From contig NZ_CBDIPG010000001.1 of the NCBI RefSeq assembly GCF_965283645.1, positions 5,084,001 through 5,148,000 on the forward strand: a DNA stretch of 64,000 nt, read 5' to 3'. Below are positions 51,300-59,346 of this stretch, one piece after another. The notes under the pieces were generated by a model that made no database searches, was not told where the DNA came from, and saw nothing but the letters and a program-made list of their open reading frames with translations. Made by a program: the position numbers and the translations under genes. Every line of letters starts with the position of its first letter. Positions within the stretch are counted from its first letter, which is position 1. Origin of the DNA: Kordia sp965283645. GTDB taxonomy: Bacteria > Bacteroidota > Bacteroidia > Flavobacteriales > Flavobacteriaceae.

Positions 51300-51635
51300 A
51301 TGAAAAAATTACCATCACCATCAAATTTTAAAGATTACTCCGAAGAAGAACGTTACATACAAGCGCGTAAGAAAGTAGAAAAAATAAAAGGGTTTTATAT
51401 TCACTTTGCAGTATATATTATTATTAATATTTTTTTACTGACTATTATCGGACTTAATTTGGACGAAGGAGATAGCTTTTGGAAATTTGGACACTTTTCT
51501 ACAGCATTCTTTTGGGGAATAGGAATTGTATTTCATGCGTTAGGTGCATTTGGAGCTAACATTTTCTTCGGGAAAAATTGGGAAGAGCGAAAAATTAGAG
51601 AATACATGTCAGACAAAAAACAAAACTGGGAATAA
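51300..51635 (+). CDS. 2TM-domain protein (second of two)
   Basis: A 111-residue 2TM-domain protein: RYIQARKKVEKIKGFYIHFAV, two membrane segments and FGKNWEERKIREYM. The closing motif is the same as in the kinase's C-terminal domain. It begins 13 bp after the previous gene. Triplication of this module within one operon suggests a specific assembly role. Confidence 0.85.
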   Translation: MKKLPSPSNFKDYSEEERYIQARKKVEKIKGFYIHFAVYIIINIFLLTIIGLNLDEGDSFWKFGHFSTAFFWGIGIVFHALGAFGANIFFGKNWEERKIREYMSDKKQNWE

Positions 51636-51689
51636 CTGCCACATGGAGCTGAGTAGAAATAAAACATCAAACATCGAATACGAAAGAAA

Positions 51690-52445
51690 ATGAAAGTAAT
51701 CATCATAGAAGACGAAAAACCATCAGCACGTCGCCTAAATAGAATGTTAGAAGCAGCAGATATGGCTGTAGAAATCATGTTGCATTCTGTATCAGAATCA
51801 ATTGAGTGGTTTCAAAATAACGAACATCCAGATTTAATTTTCTTAGATATTCAGCTTTCTGATGGATTATCCTTTGAAATTTTTGAAGAAATAGAAATCA
51901 AATCGGCTATCATTTTTACAACAGCATATGATGAATATGCGCTGCAAGCATTCAAACTCAATAGTATTGATTATTTACTAAAACCTATTGATGAAGATGA
52001 ACTCATTGCGGCTGTAAAACAATACAAAGCGCGCACGCCGCAAATCCAAAATGTACAACTCAATTTTGATGATATAAAAAAACTATTAGTCAATCCAATT
52101 GAGCGAACTTACAAAAAACGATACACCGTAAAAGTTGGACAACATTTAAAAATGATTCCAATTGACGAAATTGAATGTTTTTATAGCGAAAACAAAGGAA
52201 CTTACGTCTATACTACAGAAGGTAGAAATTATCTCTTAGAAACATCGTTAGAGCATTTAGAAGATGAATTATCGCCAGAAATATTCTATCGCGTAAGCAG
52301 AAAATTTTACATCAATATCAATGCAATCAAAGACATTGTAAGTTATACCAACTCACGTTTACAAATAAAACTAAGCAACTTTAACGAACAAGAAATCATA
52401 GTTAGTCGTGAACGCGTAAAAGACTTCAAAAATTGGTTGAATTGA
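51690..52445 (+). CDS. LytTR-family response regulator
   Basis: A 251-residue regulator. Residues 1-120 are a receiver domain with acidic pocket IIIEDEKPSARR and phosphorylation site Asp53 (PDLIFLDIQLSDG), plus Thr and Lys at FTTAYDEYALQAF and LLKPIDE. Residues about 145-250 form a LytTR DNA-binding domain (VGQHLKMIPIDEIECFYSENKGTYVYT, SRKFYININAIKDIVSY, VSRERVKDFKNWL). LytTR proteins bind short direct repeats with a period of about 21 bp; three promoters of that design occur in this window. It is the last gene of the kinase operon. Confidence 0.95.
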   Translation: MKVIIIEDEKPSARRLNRMLEAADMAVEIMLHSVSESIEWFQNNEHPDLIFLDIQLSDGLSFEIFEEIEIKSAIIFTTAYDEYALQAFKLNSIDYLLKPIDEDELIAAVKQYKARTPQIQNVQLNFDDIKKLLVNPIERTYKKRYTVKVGQHLKMIPIDEIECFYSENKGTYVYTTEGRNYLLETSLEHLEDELSPEIFYRVSRKFYININAIKDIVSYTNSRLQIKLSNFNEQEIIVSRERVKDFKNWLN

Positions 52446-52528
52446 TGTAATAGTGTAGCAATGCAATAATTTACCAACAAATACCGAATGACCAAATCAA
52501 AAAAATAGTCACTGAATAGCCGTAAAAT

Positions 52529-52577
52529 AGTAAGAGCATTCTTTTCGTGAAAAAATGCTCTTACTTGTATTTTTTTT
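52529..52577 (+). terminator. Terminator of the LytS/LytTR operon
   Basis: GTAAGAGCATT pairs with AATGCTCTTAC, followed by a T-rich tract. Confidence 0.85.
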
Positions 52578-52593
52578 GATCCAACACTAACTT

Positions 52594-53265
52594 TTATAAG
52601 TTAATTCCAAATAATAATCCAATAGAATTTATTCCAGATAGTTTTTGTTCATCTTCAACTCCTTTAGTAGGATCGCTATCTAATTTTGTAAAATCACCTT
52701 GACTGTTAAACATTACACCAAGACTTATTTTATGATTAAAATTATAAGCCAAACCAACACCAGATTGAAACCCAAAATTCCAACCTTCGTATACATCTTC
52801 AACAGTTCCGCCCACAAAATTATATTCATCTTTTAAGATCGTTTGTCCGTATAACCCAATATTGGCAATTAAACGAACCTTGTGAGACAAATTATAATTT
52901 ACACTAAACAATACAGGAATTTTGAGTAATCCACGTTCATGATAAAAGTTTCCAACAGCATTAAAACCGTTTCCGCTCAATTGATTGATTCCAACTCCAG
53001 TTGCGATTCCATATCGTTTTCCAATTCTATAATTGAGTAAAAATTCAGCGGAACTAGAATTTAAATTATAATTTGGTTGCTTATCGTTATCAACAACAAC
53101 ATATCCAATTCCTCCAAATGTCATAAAGCTAAATCTAGCATCTGAATGATGTTTGCCATGATGATGATTACTATTGTCATCATGCTGCTGTTTATTATTT
53201 TGTGCAGTTAAAAAATGAAAAGAAAAAAGAAGTACGAATACCAATGTGATATTTAATTTATTCAT
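52594..53265 (-). CDS. Outer-membrane beta-barrel protein with His-rich N-terminus
   Basis: A 223-residue protein; the ATG at 53265 opens the signal peptide (NKLNITLVFVLLFSFHFLTAQ). The start of the mature chain is strongly enriched in His, Asn and Asp (HDDNSNHHHGKHHSDARF), able to bind metal ions. The remainder is a PorT/OmpW-like small barrel: FMTFGGIGYVV, RYGIATGVGINQLSGNG, LIANIGLYGQTIL, FGFQSGVGLAYNFNHKISLGV and a final strand GLLFGINL. The ligand or function is unknown. It is followed (towards lower coordinates) by the LytTR operon terminator. Confidence 0.8.
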   Translation of the reverse strand: MNKLNITLVFVLLFSFHFLTAQNNKQQHDDNSNHHHGKHHSDARFSFMTFGGIGYVVVDNDKQPNYNLNSSSAEFLLNYRIGKRYGIATGVGINQLSGNGFNAVGNFYHERGLLKIPVLFSVNYNLSHKVRLIANIGLYGQTILKDEYNFVGGTVEDVYEGWNFGFQSGVGLAYNFNHKISLGVMFNSQGDFTKLDSDPTKGVEDEQKLSGINSIGLLFGINL

Positions 53266-53371
53266 GAGATTGAGTTTTATATACAAACGTGAAGCTGCTT
53301 AGAATATTTTAAAAACATTAAAAAATGGTAATCTTTTATTTATAAATTTTGCAGATGCTATTCATTAGAGC

Positions 53372-53403
53372 ATACAAGAAAAGCGAACCGAAGTCCGCTT
53401 CAC
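53372..53403 (-). terminator. UUCG-loop terminator downstream of the short peptide gene
   Basis: On the minus strand AAGCGGAC-TTCG-GTTCGCTT (8-bp stem with one wobble pair and an extra-stable UUCG loop) leads into TTCTTGT. It follows the stop of the peptide gene at 53431 by about 30 bp. Confidence 0.8.
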
Positions 53404-53430
53404 ACTTAATCTTTGTAAAAACCTGTTTTA

Positions 53431-53610
53431 TTAAAAAGTTTTACAAGCATGTTGATCACCATCAGTAAACCAAACATGATCTGGCTCATCCGGTTCATGT
53501 GCATCAGTCTGACCACATCTGTGCGAATGAGGAGCTTTTCCTCCAACTACATTAAACGTTGAAATTGCTTTCTTGTTTAATTCCAAATTTTTAAACTGTC
53601 TTCTTTTCAT
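53431..53610 (-). CDS. RiPP-like precursor peptide with Gly-Gly leader
   Basis: A 59-residue peptide. Leader: MKRRQFKNLELNKKAISTFN, then VVGG (residues 21-24), then a 35-residue core starting KAPHSHRC and containing two Cys (32, 56), four His, six Asp and one Trp. The FKNLELNKKAIS-type leader followed by Gly-Gly is the hallmark of Bacteroidota class I lanthipeptide-like precursors, whose leader is cut after GG by a peptidase-domain ABC exporter. Here no LanB/LanC, radical-SAM or exporter gene is nearby. It is monocistronic, with a terminator after it and a hairpin in its upstream region. The family resemblance is strong at the leader; the modification and activity are unknown. Confidence 0.72.
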   Translation of the reverse strand: MKRRQFKNLELNKKAISTFNVVGGKAPHSHRCGQTDAHEPDEPDHVWFTDGDQHACKTF

Positions 53611-53669
53611 AATATGTAAAGTTTTTAAAATTAATAATGATCAATGATAGATAGAAAAAAAGTGCATGC

Positions 53670-53740
53670 ATAGAAAGGTATACTACGATTCCGCGAATTA
53701 CAATGTAAGGAACATGATGATTCGCGGAATTGCTTTCTAT
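53670..53740 (-). repeat. Two-tier hairpin upstream of the precursor peptide gene
   Basis: Inner stem ATTCCGCGAAT (53688-53698) with ATTCGCGGAAT (53720-53730), outer stem ATAGAAAG with CTTTCTAT. It is GC-richer than its surroundings and has no T tract. It may be a structured leader or an old repeat. Confidence 0.55.
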
Positions 53741-53839
53741 AAGTTTGATTTTAAGGAATGTGAAAAATAAAAAAAGCATCTTTTAGTGTGGAAAGAAACT
53801 TTTATACACTAAATAATTGATGAAAATTACCAATAAAAA

Positions 53840-55018
53840 CTATTCATCTATACGATTGTCATCAAAACCAGAAGGAAGGATTTTTGGAATAAATTTGATT
53901 ACGAAAGGAAGTAGTAACATTCCGCCAGGTAGCATAAATATTGCCAAACTTGGAATGGTTTTAAAAATATCTAACAACTGATCTTTTACTTTTTTTTGCT
54001 CTTCATCACTCAAATTACGAACTGTCGATTGCGAAAGTAACAGCATTAACTCCTTACTTTCTTGCAATTCCTTGGACAAGCGTTTTTTATTACGAGTAAT
54101 CAATTTAGAAACCATATTACTTGAGTTTTCATAGAAACTCTGCACCATATTTTGTGATTTTAACAGCTTAATATCATCTTTATGTGTGGTGTAATATTGA
54201 TGAATATCATCGGTAGCTTTTAAAATAATTTCTTCTGAAATATGTAAATCGTGTGCCAATTGGTTTAAAAATATACGCTCTTGTTCGTCAATAATTTTAT
54301 CGCTCCAAAATGTCATACACACCAAATCCACAATATACTTTTTTGTCAACGGATGTTTAATGTGAACCAACACATCATTATAATGAAACCGAGTACGATT
54401 GTCGTAACGAAAAGACGCTTCAAACAATTTAATAAGGCTTTTATCATACTTGCTTTTTTCAGTTTTCAAATCGAGCGCTGTAAAAATAATAGTTTCAATA
54501 GAAGCTTCCATTGTACGTAAATACGCATTATTCACTTCTCCTGATAAAAGATATTTCTCGTACGCCAATACATCTACAAAAAGTAACGTATTTGTGATGA
54601 AATAGTTGAAATTTTTAGTAATTAAATTATCATCAATGGCAATACGTTTGCTAATCATACTTTCGAGTAAATCGTATGATTTTTTCTTTCCCATAAATAA
54701 TTCTTCAAAGAAAGAACTCTTATAATCGTCCACAATATTGTAGAAATTGATCACACTTTCTAAAAAATCTTCTTCAAATTGATGCTGTTCATAAATGAAT
54801 AAAAAAGACAGTATAATGTTAATTTTACACAATTCGTCATGTGTATAATCATTTTGTTCTACTTGATCAAATAGCGTACGAAAATTTGTCCCATAAATAA
54901 AACCACAAGTTTTTAAATCTTGATAAAACTCATCTAGCGTATGTGCTTTCTCCTTTTCAGGAAGCGCACGATACTCTTGCAGTAATTTTTTTATCCAACC
55001 TTTGGAAGATGGGTTCAT
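53840..55018 (-). CDS. LETM1-related protein
   Basis: A 392-residue protein. The N-terminal two thirds are helical, with a TerB-like segment (VCMTFWSDKIIDEQERIFLNQLAHDLHISEEI, about 230-262). The C-terminus carries the LETM1-type piece LSQSTVRNLSDEEQKKVKDQLLDIFKTIPSLAIFMLPGGMLLLPFVIKFIP, with one membrane segment near 362-384. In Flavobacteria such proteins are annotated as LETM1-related biofilm-associated proteins. LETM1 of mitochondria works in K+/H+ exchange; the bacterial role is not settled. It is followed by the short peptide gene after a 229-bp gap. Confidence 0.85.
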   Translation of the reverse strand: MNPSSKGWIKKLLQEYRALPEKEKAHTLDEFYQDLKTCGFIYGTNFRTLFDQVEQNDYTHDELCKINIILSFLFIYEQHQFEEDFLESVINFYNIVDDYKSSFFEELFMGKKKSYDLLESMISKRIAIDDNLITKNFNYFITNTLLFVDVLAYEKYLLSGEVNNAYLRTMEASIETIIFTALDLKTEKSKYDKSLIKLFEASFRYDNRTRFHYNDVLVHIKHPLTKKYIVDLVCMTFWSDKIIDEQERIFLNQLAHDLHISEEIILKATDDIHQYYTTHKDDIKLLKSQNMVQSFYENSSNMVSKLITRNKKRLSKELQESKELMLLLSQSTVRNLSDEEQKKVKDQLLDIFKTIPSLAIFMLPGGMLLLPFVIKFIPKILPSGFDDNRIDE

Positions 55019-55042
55019 GATTGATGTAAATTATAAAACAAA

Positions 55043-55074
55043 AATAAAGCTACTTTAGTAAAAGTAGCTTTATT
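55043..55074 (-). terminator. Terminator of the Cu/Zn superoxide dismutase gene
   Basis: AATAAAGCTACTTT pairs with AAAGTAGCTTTATT with loop AGTA, then a T-rich run on the minus strand. Confidence 0.88.
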
Positions 55075-55095
55075 AATATAGTATTTATTTTTAAT

Positions 55096-55680
55096 TTATT
55101 GTATAATTCCGCCACAGCTTACACGTGCGCCAGCAGCTCCAGATGGTTGTGAAACAAAATCATCTGTTCCTTGGTGTACAATAATTGCTTTTCCAACAAT
55201 GTTTTTGTTTTCATCATCACAATCAATACACCATTGGTCTGTCTCAAAAGTGATCGTTGCTTGTCCGTTAGCTTCTGCTGTAAAGTTTCCGATATCTCCT
55301 TTGTGATATCCTTCCGTTGCGCCCCATTTTCCGTGTGGTTGCGCAGTAGGATTCCAATGTCCACCAGTTGATTTTCCATCAGCAGACGAACAATCTGCTT
55401 TTGCATGAATATGAATTGCATGTGTTCCTTCAGTCAAACCTTCCATGATAGCCACCATTTTTACCTTGCCTTCTTTTTCTGTAAAGACAACATTTCCAGA
55501 AACTTTACTATCACTTTTCGGTTCTAAAGCAAACTTCACTTTCTTTGTTTCGGTAGCTTTTGCTGTTACCTTTTCTGTTTTTTCTGTTGCTTTTGGTTTC
55601 GCTTCGTCTTTCTTTTCACCTTTACAACTCACAGAGATTAGCATCAATCCAGCGGCAACAATTAACATTCCTTTTTTCAT
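55096..55680 (-). CDS. sodC: Cu/Zn superoxide dismutase lipoprotein
   Basis: A 194-residue periplasmic superoxide dismutase, lipid-anchored (signal ending LMLISVSC, Cys19), with a Lys/Glu/Thr-rich linker (about 20-50). The copper ligands appear in EGTHAIHIHAKADC (HIH), the zinc and bridging ligands in TGGHWNPTAQPHGKWG and GYHKGDIGNF, and the last copper His in KAIIVHQGTDDF; the late VSCGGII Cys forms the structural disulfide. An extra pair, WCIDCDDEN, lies before the last His. It detoxifies superoxide arriving from outside the cell. Confidence 0.95.
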   Translation of the reverse strand: MKKGMLIVAAGLMLISVSCKGEKKDEAKPKATEKTEKVTAKATETKKVKFALEPKSDSKVSGNVVFTEKEGKVKMVAIMEGLTEGTHAIHIHAKADCSSADGKSTGGHWNPTAQPHGKWGATEGYHKGDIGNFTAEANGQATITFETDQWCIDCDDENKNIVGKAIIVHQGTDDFVSQPSGAAGARVSCGGIIQ

Positions 55681-55752
55681 TATTTTTTGGTCTTTATATA
55701 GTTTATATTGTTAAATAACTAAGGTAAGCAGATAATTAACTAAATGCAAATC

Positions 55753-58700
55753 TTAGTTTAATTGAAACGATTTTGTTTCTTTAAATGGTTTTAAATCAAC
55801 TTGTTCCATTTCTGTGCGATACGTTTTCCACTCTTTGTTGAAAAATGTATTTGTTTTGTCCAACGCTTCTTTTAAAGCATCTTCTGCATGTTTCATTAGT
55901 TGAGTTTCAGTACTTGTCAACCCAGTTTGACGTGTGCGTGCATATCTATTTGCCAAACCAATACGTTGCATAACATTTACTTCAGGATTTCGTGTAATTC
56001 CTTGTCGTTTGTCTACTTTTCCTAAATATAAAGCGATAACAGCATCCACCTTTTTAACAATCGATTTTGATTTTTTGATCGCTTCTTTATGTTTTTTCTT
56101 ATCTAATTTGCTAAGTGCTGTTTGATATTCTTTCGCAATATTTTTACTTTCTACCAATTGTTTTACAGCATCTGCGGCAGTTTGCGTCATATGCTGAATC
56201 TTCTTGCCAGCAGTATATGTTTCATTAATATTTTTTTGTGAAACCTGTAAGCGTGGATCACTTGCTACTTTAATAGAAGTTTCAGAAACTTGATCGCCAT
56301 AAGTCATTTTTAGTTGATATGTTCCAGGTTTTACGCTCATTCCACCAGATTCACGTGTACGTTTCCGAATTCTTCTGGATGGTCTGTCAACTCCTTTTTC
56401 GTCCATTCCCCAAAACATTCTGTGAATTCCGTTTTCTTTTGGAACTTTATTTTTTAAGGTACGAATCAACTTTCCGTTGTTATACACTTGAAGCGTTAAC
56501 GAATCCCATTTTACTTTCTTTTCATCATTCTTTGCTACTTCCTTTTCGTCTTTCTCATCATCTTCTTTGTCCTTTTTATTTTTCGAACCTTTTTTCGGCA
56601 TTTCTTTCTTATTGATGTAATACGAAATCATTGCGCCGCCTCTTTTGTTTTCACCATGATACGTTGCGTCAGCACCAAAACGACTTCCCGTAGGTTGTTG
56701 ATATGCCGCTTGATACGCAGTTGGTGGCTCAAATAGCTCAATATTTTTAGCTAGAATATTTTTATCTTTTGCAATGGCACGTAACGGACGAATATCGTCT
56801 AAAACCCATGCTGCTCTACCAAATGTTCCGATCACTAAATCGTGTTCACGTGGTTGAATTACTAAATCTTTTGTAGAAACTGTTGGAAACCCTGAAGTCC
56901 ATTTTTGCCACTTATTTCCAGCATCTAAGGAAACGTATAAACCATCATCAGTTCCTAAAAACAATAAATTTTTATTCTCAGGATCTTCTACAATTGATAA
57001 GGTGTAACTTTTTACATCAGAAGCATCTACAATGCGTTCCCATGTGTTCCCGTAGTTTGTCGTTCTGTACGCATAAGGTTCGTAATTGAAACGTCTGTAA
57101 TCATTCGCGACAAGCAATGCTTCACCTTGTTTTTTATTAGAAGCTTTTACTTGCACAATCCAACTTCCAGTTGGTAATCCTTTTATATTTTTGGTTACTT
57201 CCGTCCATTCTTGCCCACCATTTCTTGTAACATGCACACGACCATCATCAGTTGCCGCCCATAACATGTTTCGTTCTAATGGAGAAGGTTCAATGACTAA
57301 AACTGTACAATGGTTTTCTGCTCCAGTTGCATCCATGGTCAATCCGCCACTTTCTGCTTGTTTCAATTTTTCAGGATCATTCGTAGATAAATCATCCGAA
57401 ATCACCGTCCATGTCAAACCTTTGTCGGTACTTTTATGTACAAACTGACTTCCAAAATAGAGTGTATTCGTATCAAAAGGGTCAATATTAATAGCAGCAT
57501 TCCAGTTGAAACGAAGTTTTACATTTGCATCTGGATGTGTAGGTTTTACGGTGTAATTGTTTCCAGTAATCCAATCATAACGAGATACAAAACCTTGTTG
57601 ACTCATAGACCAACCGTAACGTGAATCGTCTTTATCTGGAACTACATCAAATCCGTCACCAAACGAAATTTCCTGCCAATATGAATTGCGAATTCCTTGT
57701 GAACGCCAAACATAGGCAGGTCCGCGCCAAGAACCATTGTCTTGCATTCCGCCATAAACGTTGTATGGAAATTCGTTATCTACATTAATATGATAGAATT
57801 GCGCCACAGGAAGATTCCCGATAAAACGCCATGTTTGTCCACGATCTTTTGTAATATTCATACCACCATCGTTTCCATCAATCATAAATTTTCCATTTGT
57901 CGGATGAATCCACCATGCATGATGATCTGGATGTACACCATTGTCTACACCATACGCAGGCATCAACTGTCTGAAATTTTTTCCACCATCATCAGAAACA
58001 TTTACATATGTAAATATTGTATACAACCTGTTTTCGTTTTGCGGATCAACATAAATTTCAGAGTAGTAAAACGGACGATTTCCAATACCAGGTTTATCAC
58101 TTACCTTACGCCATTTAAATCCACCATCTATACTTTTATATAACGCATTCTTTTTAGATTCAATTAAGGCATATACAATATTTGGACTGCTTGGCGCGAT
58201 TGCAATTCCGATACGACCCAAGTTTCCTTTTGGTAAACCTTCTTTATCCGTTAGTTTTTTCCACGTTTTTCCTCCATCGTGTGTAATGTGTAAACCAGAA
58301 CCTTCTCCACCAGATTTGAAAAACCACGGATCGCGTTTGTGTTCCCACATGGCAGCAATTAGTTTGTTTGGGTTTGTTGGATCCATGACTAAATCAGCGG
58401 CTCCAGTTTTGTTATTTGCAAATAGAATTTGTTTCCACGTTTCGCCACCATCTGTTGTTTTGTACACACCGCGTTCTGGGTGTTCTCCCCAAGGTGAACC
58501 AATTGCCGCAACATATACTATAGCTGGATTTGTCGGATCGATAATCACACGGTGAATGTGACGTGTTTTTTCTAATCCCATCAATGTCCAGTTTTTTCCA
58601 CCATCTAATGATTTGTATATTCCGTAACCACCATTTAGGCTGTTTCTAGGATTTCCTTCACCAGTTCCAACCCAAATTACACTTGGATTTGATTGTTGAA

Positions 58701-58974
58701 TGGCAACAGCTCCGACAGAAGCCGTTACTTCTTTGTCAAAAACGGGCTTCCATTTGATACCGCCAGATGTAGATTTCCACAATCCGCCAGAAGCTGTACC
58801 AACGTACATTACATCAGGATCATTTGTGACAACATCAATTGCGGTAACACGTCCGCTCATTCCGCCAGGACCAATATTACGTGGTTTCATGTTTTTGACC
58901 GTTTCCATAGAAAACTCTTGTGCTGAAATACTCAGCGCGGAAAAGGTAAGTAGGAGTAGGAGTAGTTTTTTCAT
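55753..58974 (-). CDS. Large secreted BNR/sortilin-type beta-propeller protein
   Basis: A 1,073-residue protein with a Sec signal (1-18, ending SISAQ). Residues about 30-740 contain many Asp-box (BNR) repeats of the SxDGGKTW type, such as KSTSGGIKWKPV, KSLDGGKNWTLM, KTTDGGETWKQI and HKSTDKGLTWTVI, building sortilin/VPS10-like ten-bladed propellers. A Lys/Glu-rich linker (about 800-825) precedes a helical C-terminal domain. Proteins of this layout are common in Bacteroidota and are labelled glycosyl hydrolase or BNR-repeat proteins, without a proven reaction. There is no T9SS sorting domain. It is divergent from nothing and lies behind the amidohydrolase gene on the same strand. Confidence 0.88.
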   Translation of the reverse strand: MKKLLLLLLTFSALSISAQEFSMETVKNMKPRNIGPGGMSGRVTAIDVVTNDPDVMYVGTASGGLWKSTSGGIKWKPVFDKEVTASVGAVAIQQSNPSVIWVGTGEGNPRNSLNGGYGIYKSLDGGKNWTLMGLEKTRHIHRVIIDPTNPAIVYVAAIGSPWGEHPERGVYKTTDGGETWKQILFANNKTGAADLVMDPTNPNKLIAAMWEHKRDPWFFKSGGEGSGLHITHDGGKTWKKLTDKEGLPKGNLGRIGIAIAPSSPNIVYALIESKKNALYKSIDGGFKWRKVSDKPGIGNRPFYYSEIYVDPQNENRLYTIFTYVNVSDDGGKNFRQLMPAYGVDNGVHPDHHAWWIHPTNGKFMIDGNDGGMNITKDRGQTWRFIGNLPVAQFYHINVDNEFPYNVYGGMQDNGSWRGPAYVWRSQGIRNSYWQEISFGDGFDVVPDKDDSRYGWSMSQQGFVSRYDWITGNNYTVKPTHPDANVKLRFNWNAAINIDPFDTNTLYFGSQFVHKSTDKGLTWTVISDDLSTNDPEKLKQAESGGLTMDATGAENHCTVLVIEPSPLERNMLWAATDDGRVHVTRNGGQEWTEVTKNIKGLPTGSWIVQVKASNKKQGEALLVANDYRRFNYEPYAYRTTNYGNTWERIVDASDVKSYTLSIVEDPENKNLLFLGTDDGLYVSLDAGNKWQKWTSGFPTVSTKDLVIQPREHDLVIGTFGRAAWVLDDIRPLRAIAKDKNILAKNIELFEPPTAYQAAYQQPTGSRFGADATYHGENKRGGAMISYYINKKEMPKKGSKNKKDKEDDEKDEKEVAKNDEKKVKWDSLTLQVYNNGKLIRTLKNKVPKENGIHRMFWGMDEKGVDRPSRRIRKRTRESGGMSVKPGTYQLKMTYGDQVSETSIKVASDPRLQVSQKNINETYTAGKKIQHMTQTAADAVKQLVESKNIAKEYQTALSKLDKKKHKEAIKKSKSIVKKVDAVIALYLGKVDKRQGITRNPEVNVMQRIGLANRYARTRQTGLTSTETQLMKHAEDALKEALDKTNTFFNKEWKTYRTEMEQVDLKPFKETKSFQLN

Positions 58975-59346
58975 TTTATTTTAGGTTGGTTATTTGTGGT
59001 TTTGTTTATTTTTTATTTTGTTTACACTGAGCATTATTGAAATCAAAATACATTTTGATTGAAAGTACCTAGCGAAGCTACCGACGTGTTGATTTGTTTT
59101 TTAGTCGTTTCGTTCTTGTTATCAGTTTTGTGTTGTTTGGTACTAATACTTTTATATTTAAAATTTAGCATTTTACATTTTTAGTTTCAAATTACTTCTC
59201 GATACAAAATTCTTTCATTTCGACTCCACTCAATGTGCAGAATTTCACTCGAAGTGACGTTTTGGTATCAAACTAACAGATTACTTCGTTGCAAACTCCT
59301 CGGAATGACTTAGAAAACACGCCACTTTTACATTTATAATTTCAAA
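58975..59346. repeat. 372-bp intergenic patchwork of dispersed repeat fragments
   Basis: There is no gene. It contains TTTACACTGAGC (59031), TTTCGACTCCACTCAATGTG (59219-59237), CACTCGAAGTGACG (59247-59260) and AACAGATTACTTCGTTGCAAACTCCTCGGAATGACTTA (59275-59312 in part), related to the repeats at 9133, 15431 and 14782. On the minus strand it is the region upstream of the BNR gene. Confidence 0.6.

Noticed and set aside
55039..55046. TATTTTTG -7 element for the LETM1-related gene
   Set aside because: The match falls in the T-rich tail of the superoxide dismutase terminator, so it is probably coincidental.
57742..58143. Plus-strand open frame of 133 codons inside the BNR protein gene
   Set aside because: It is a shadow of the coding frame on the other strand; Ile/Cys/His-rich composition without any motif or signal.
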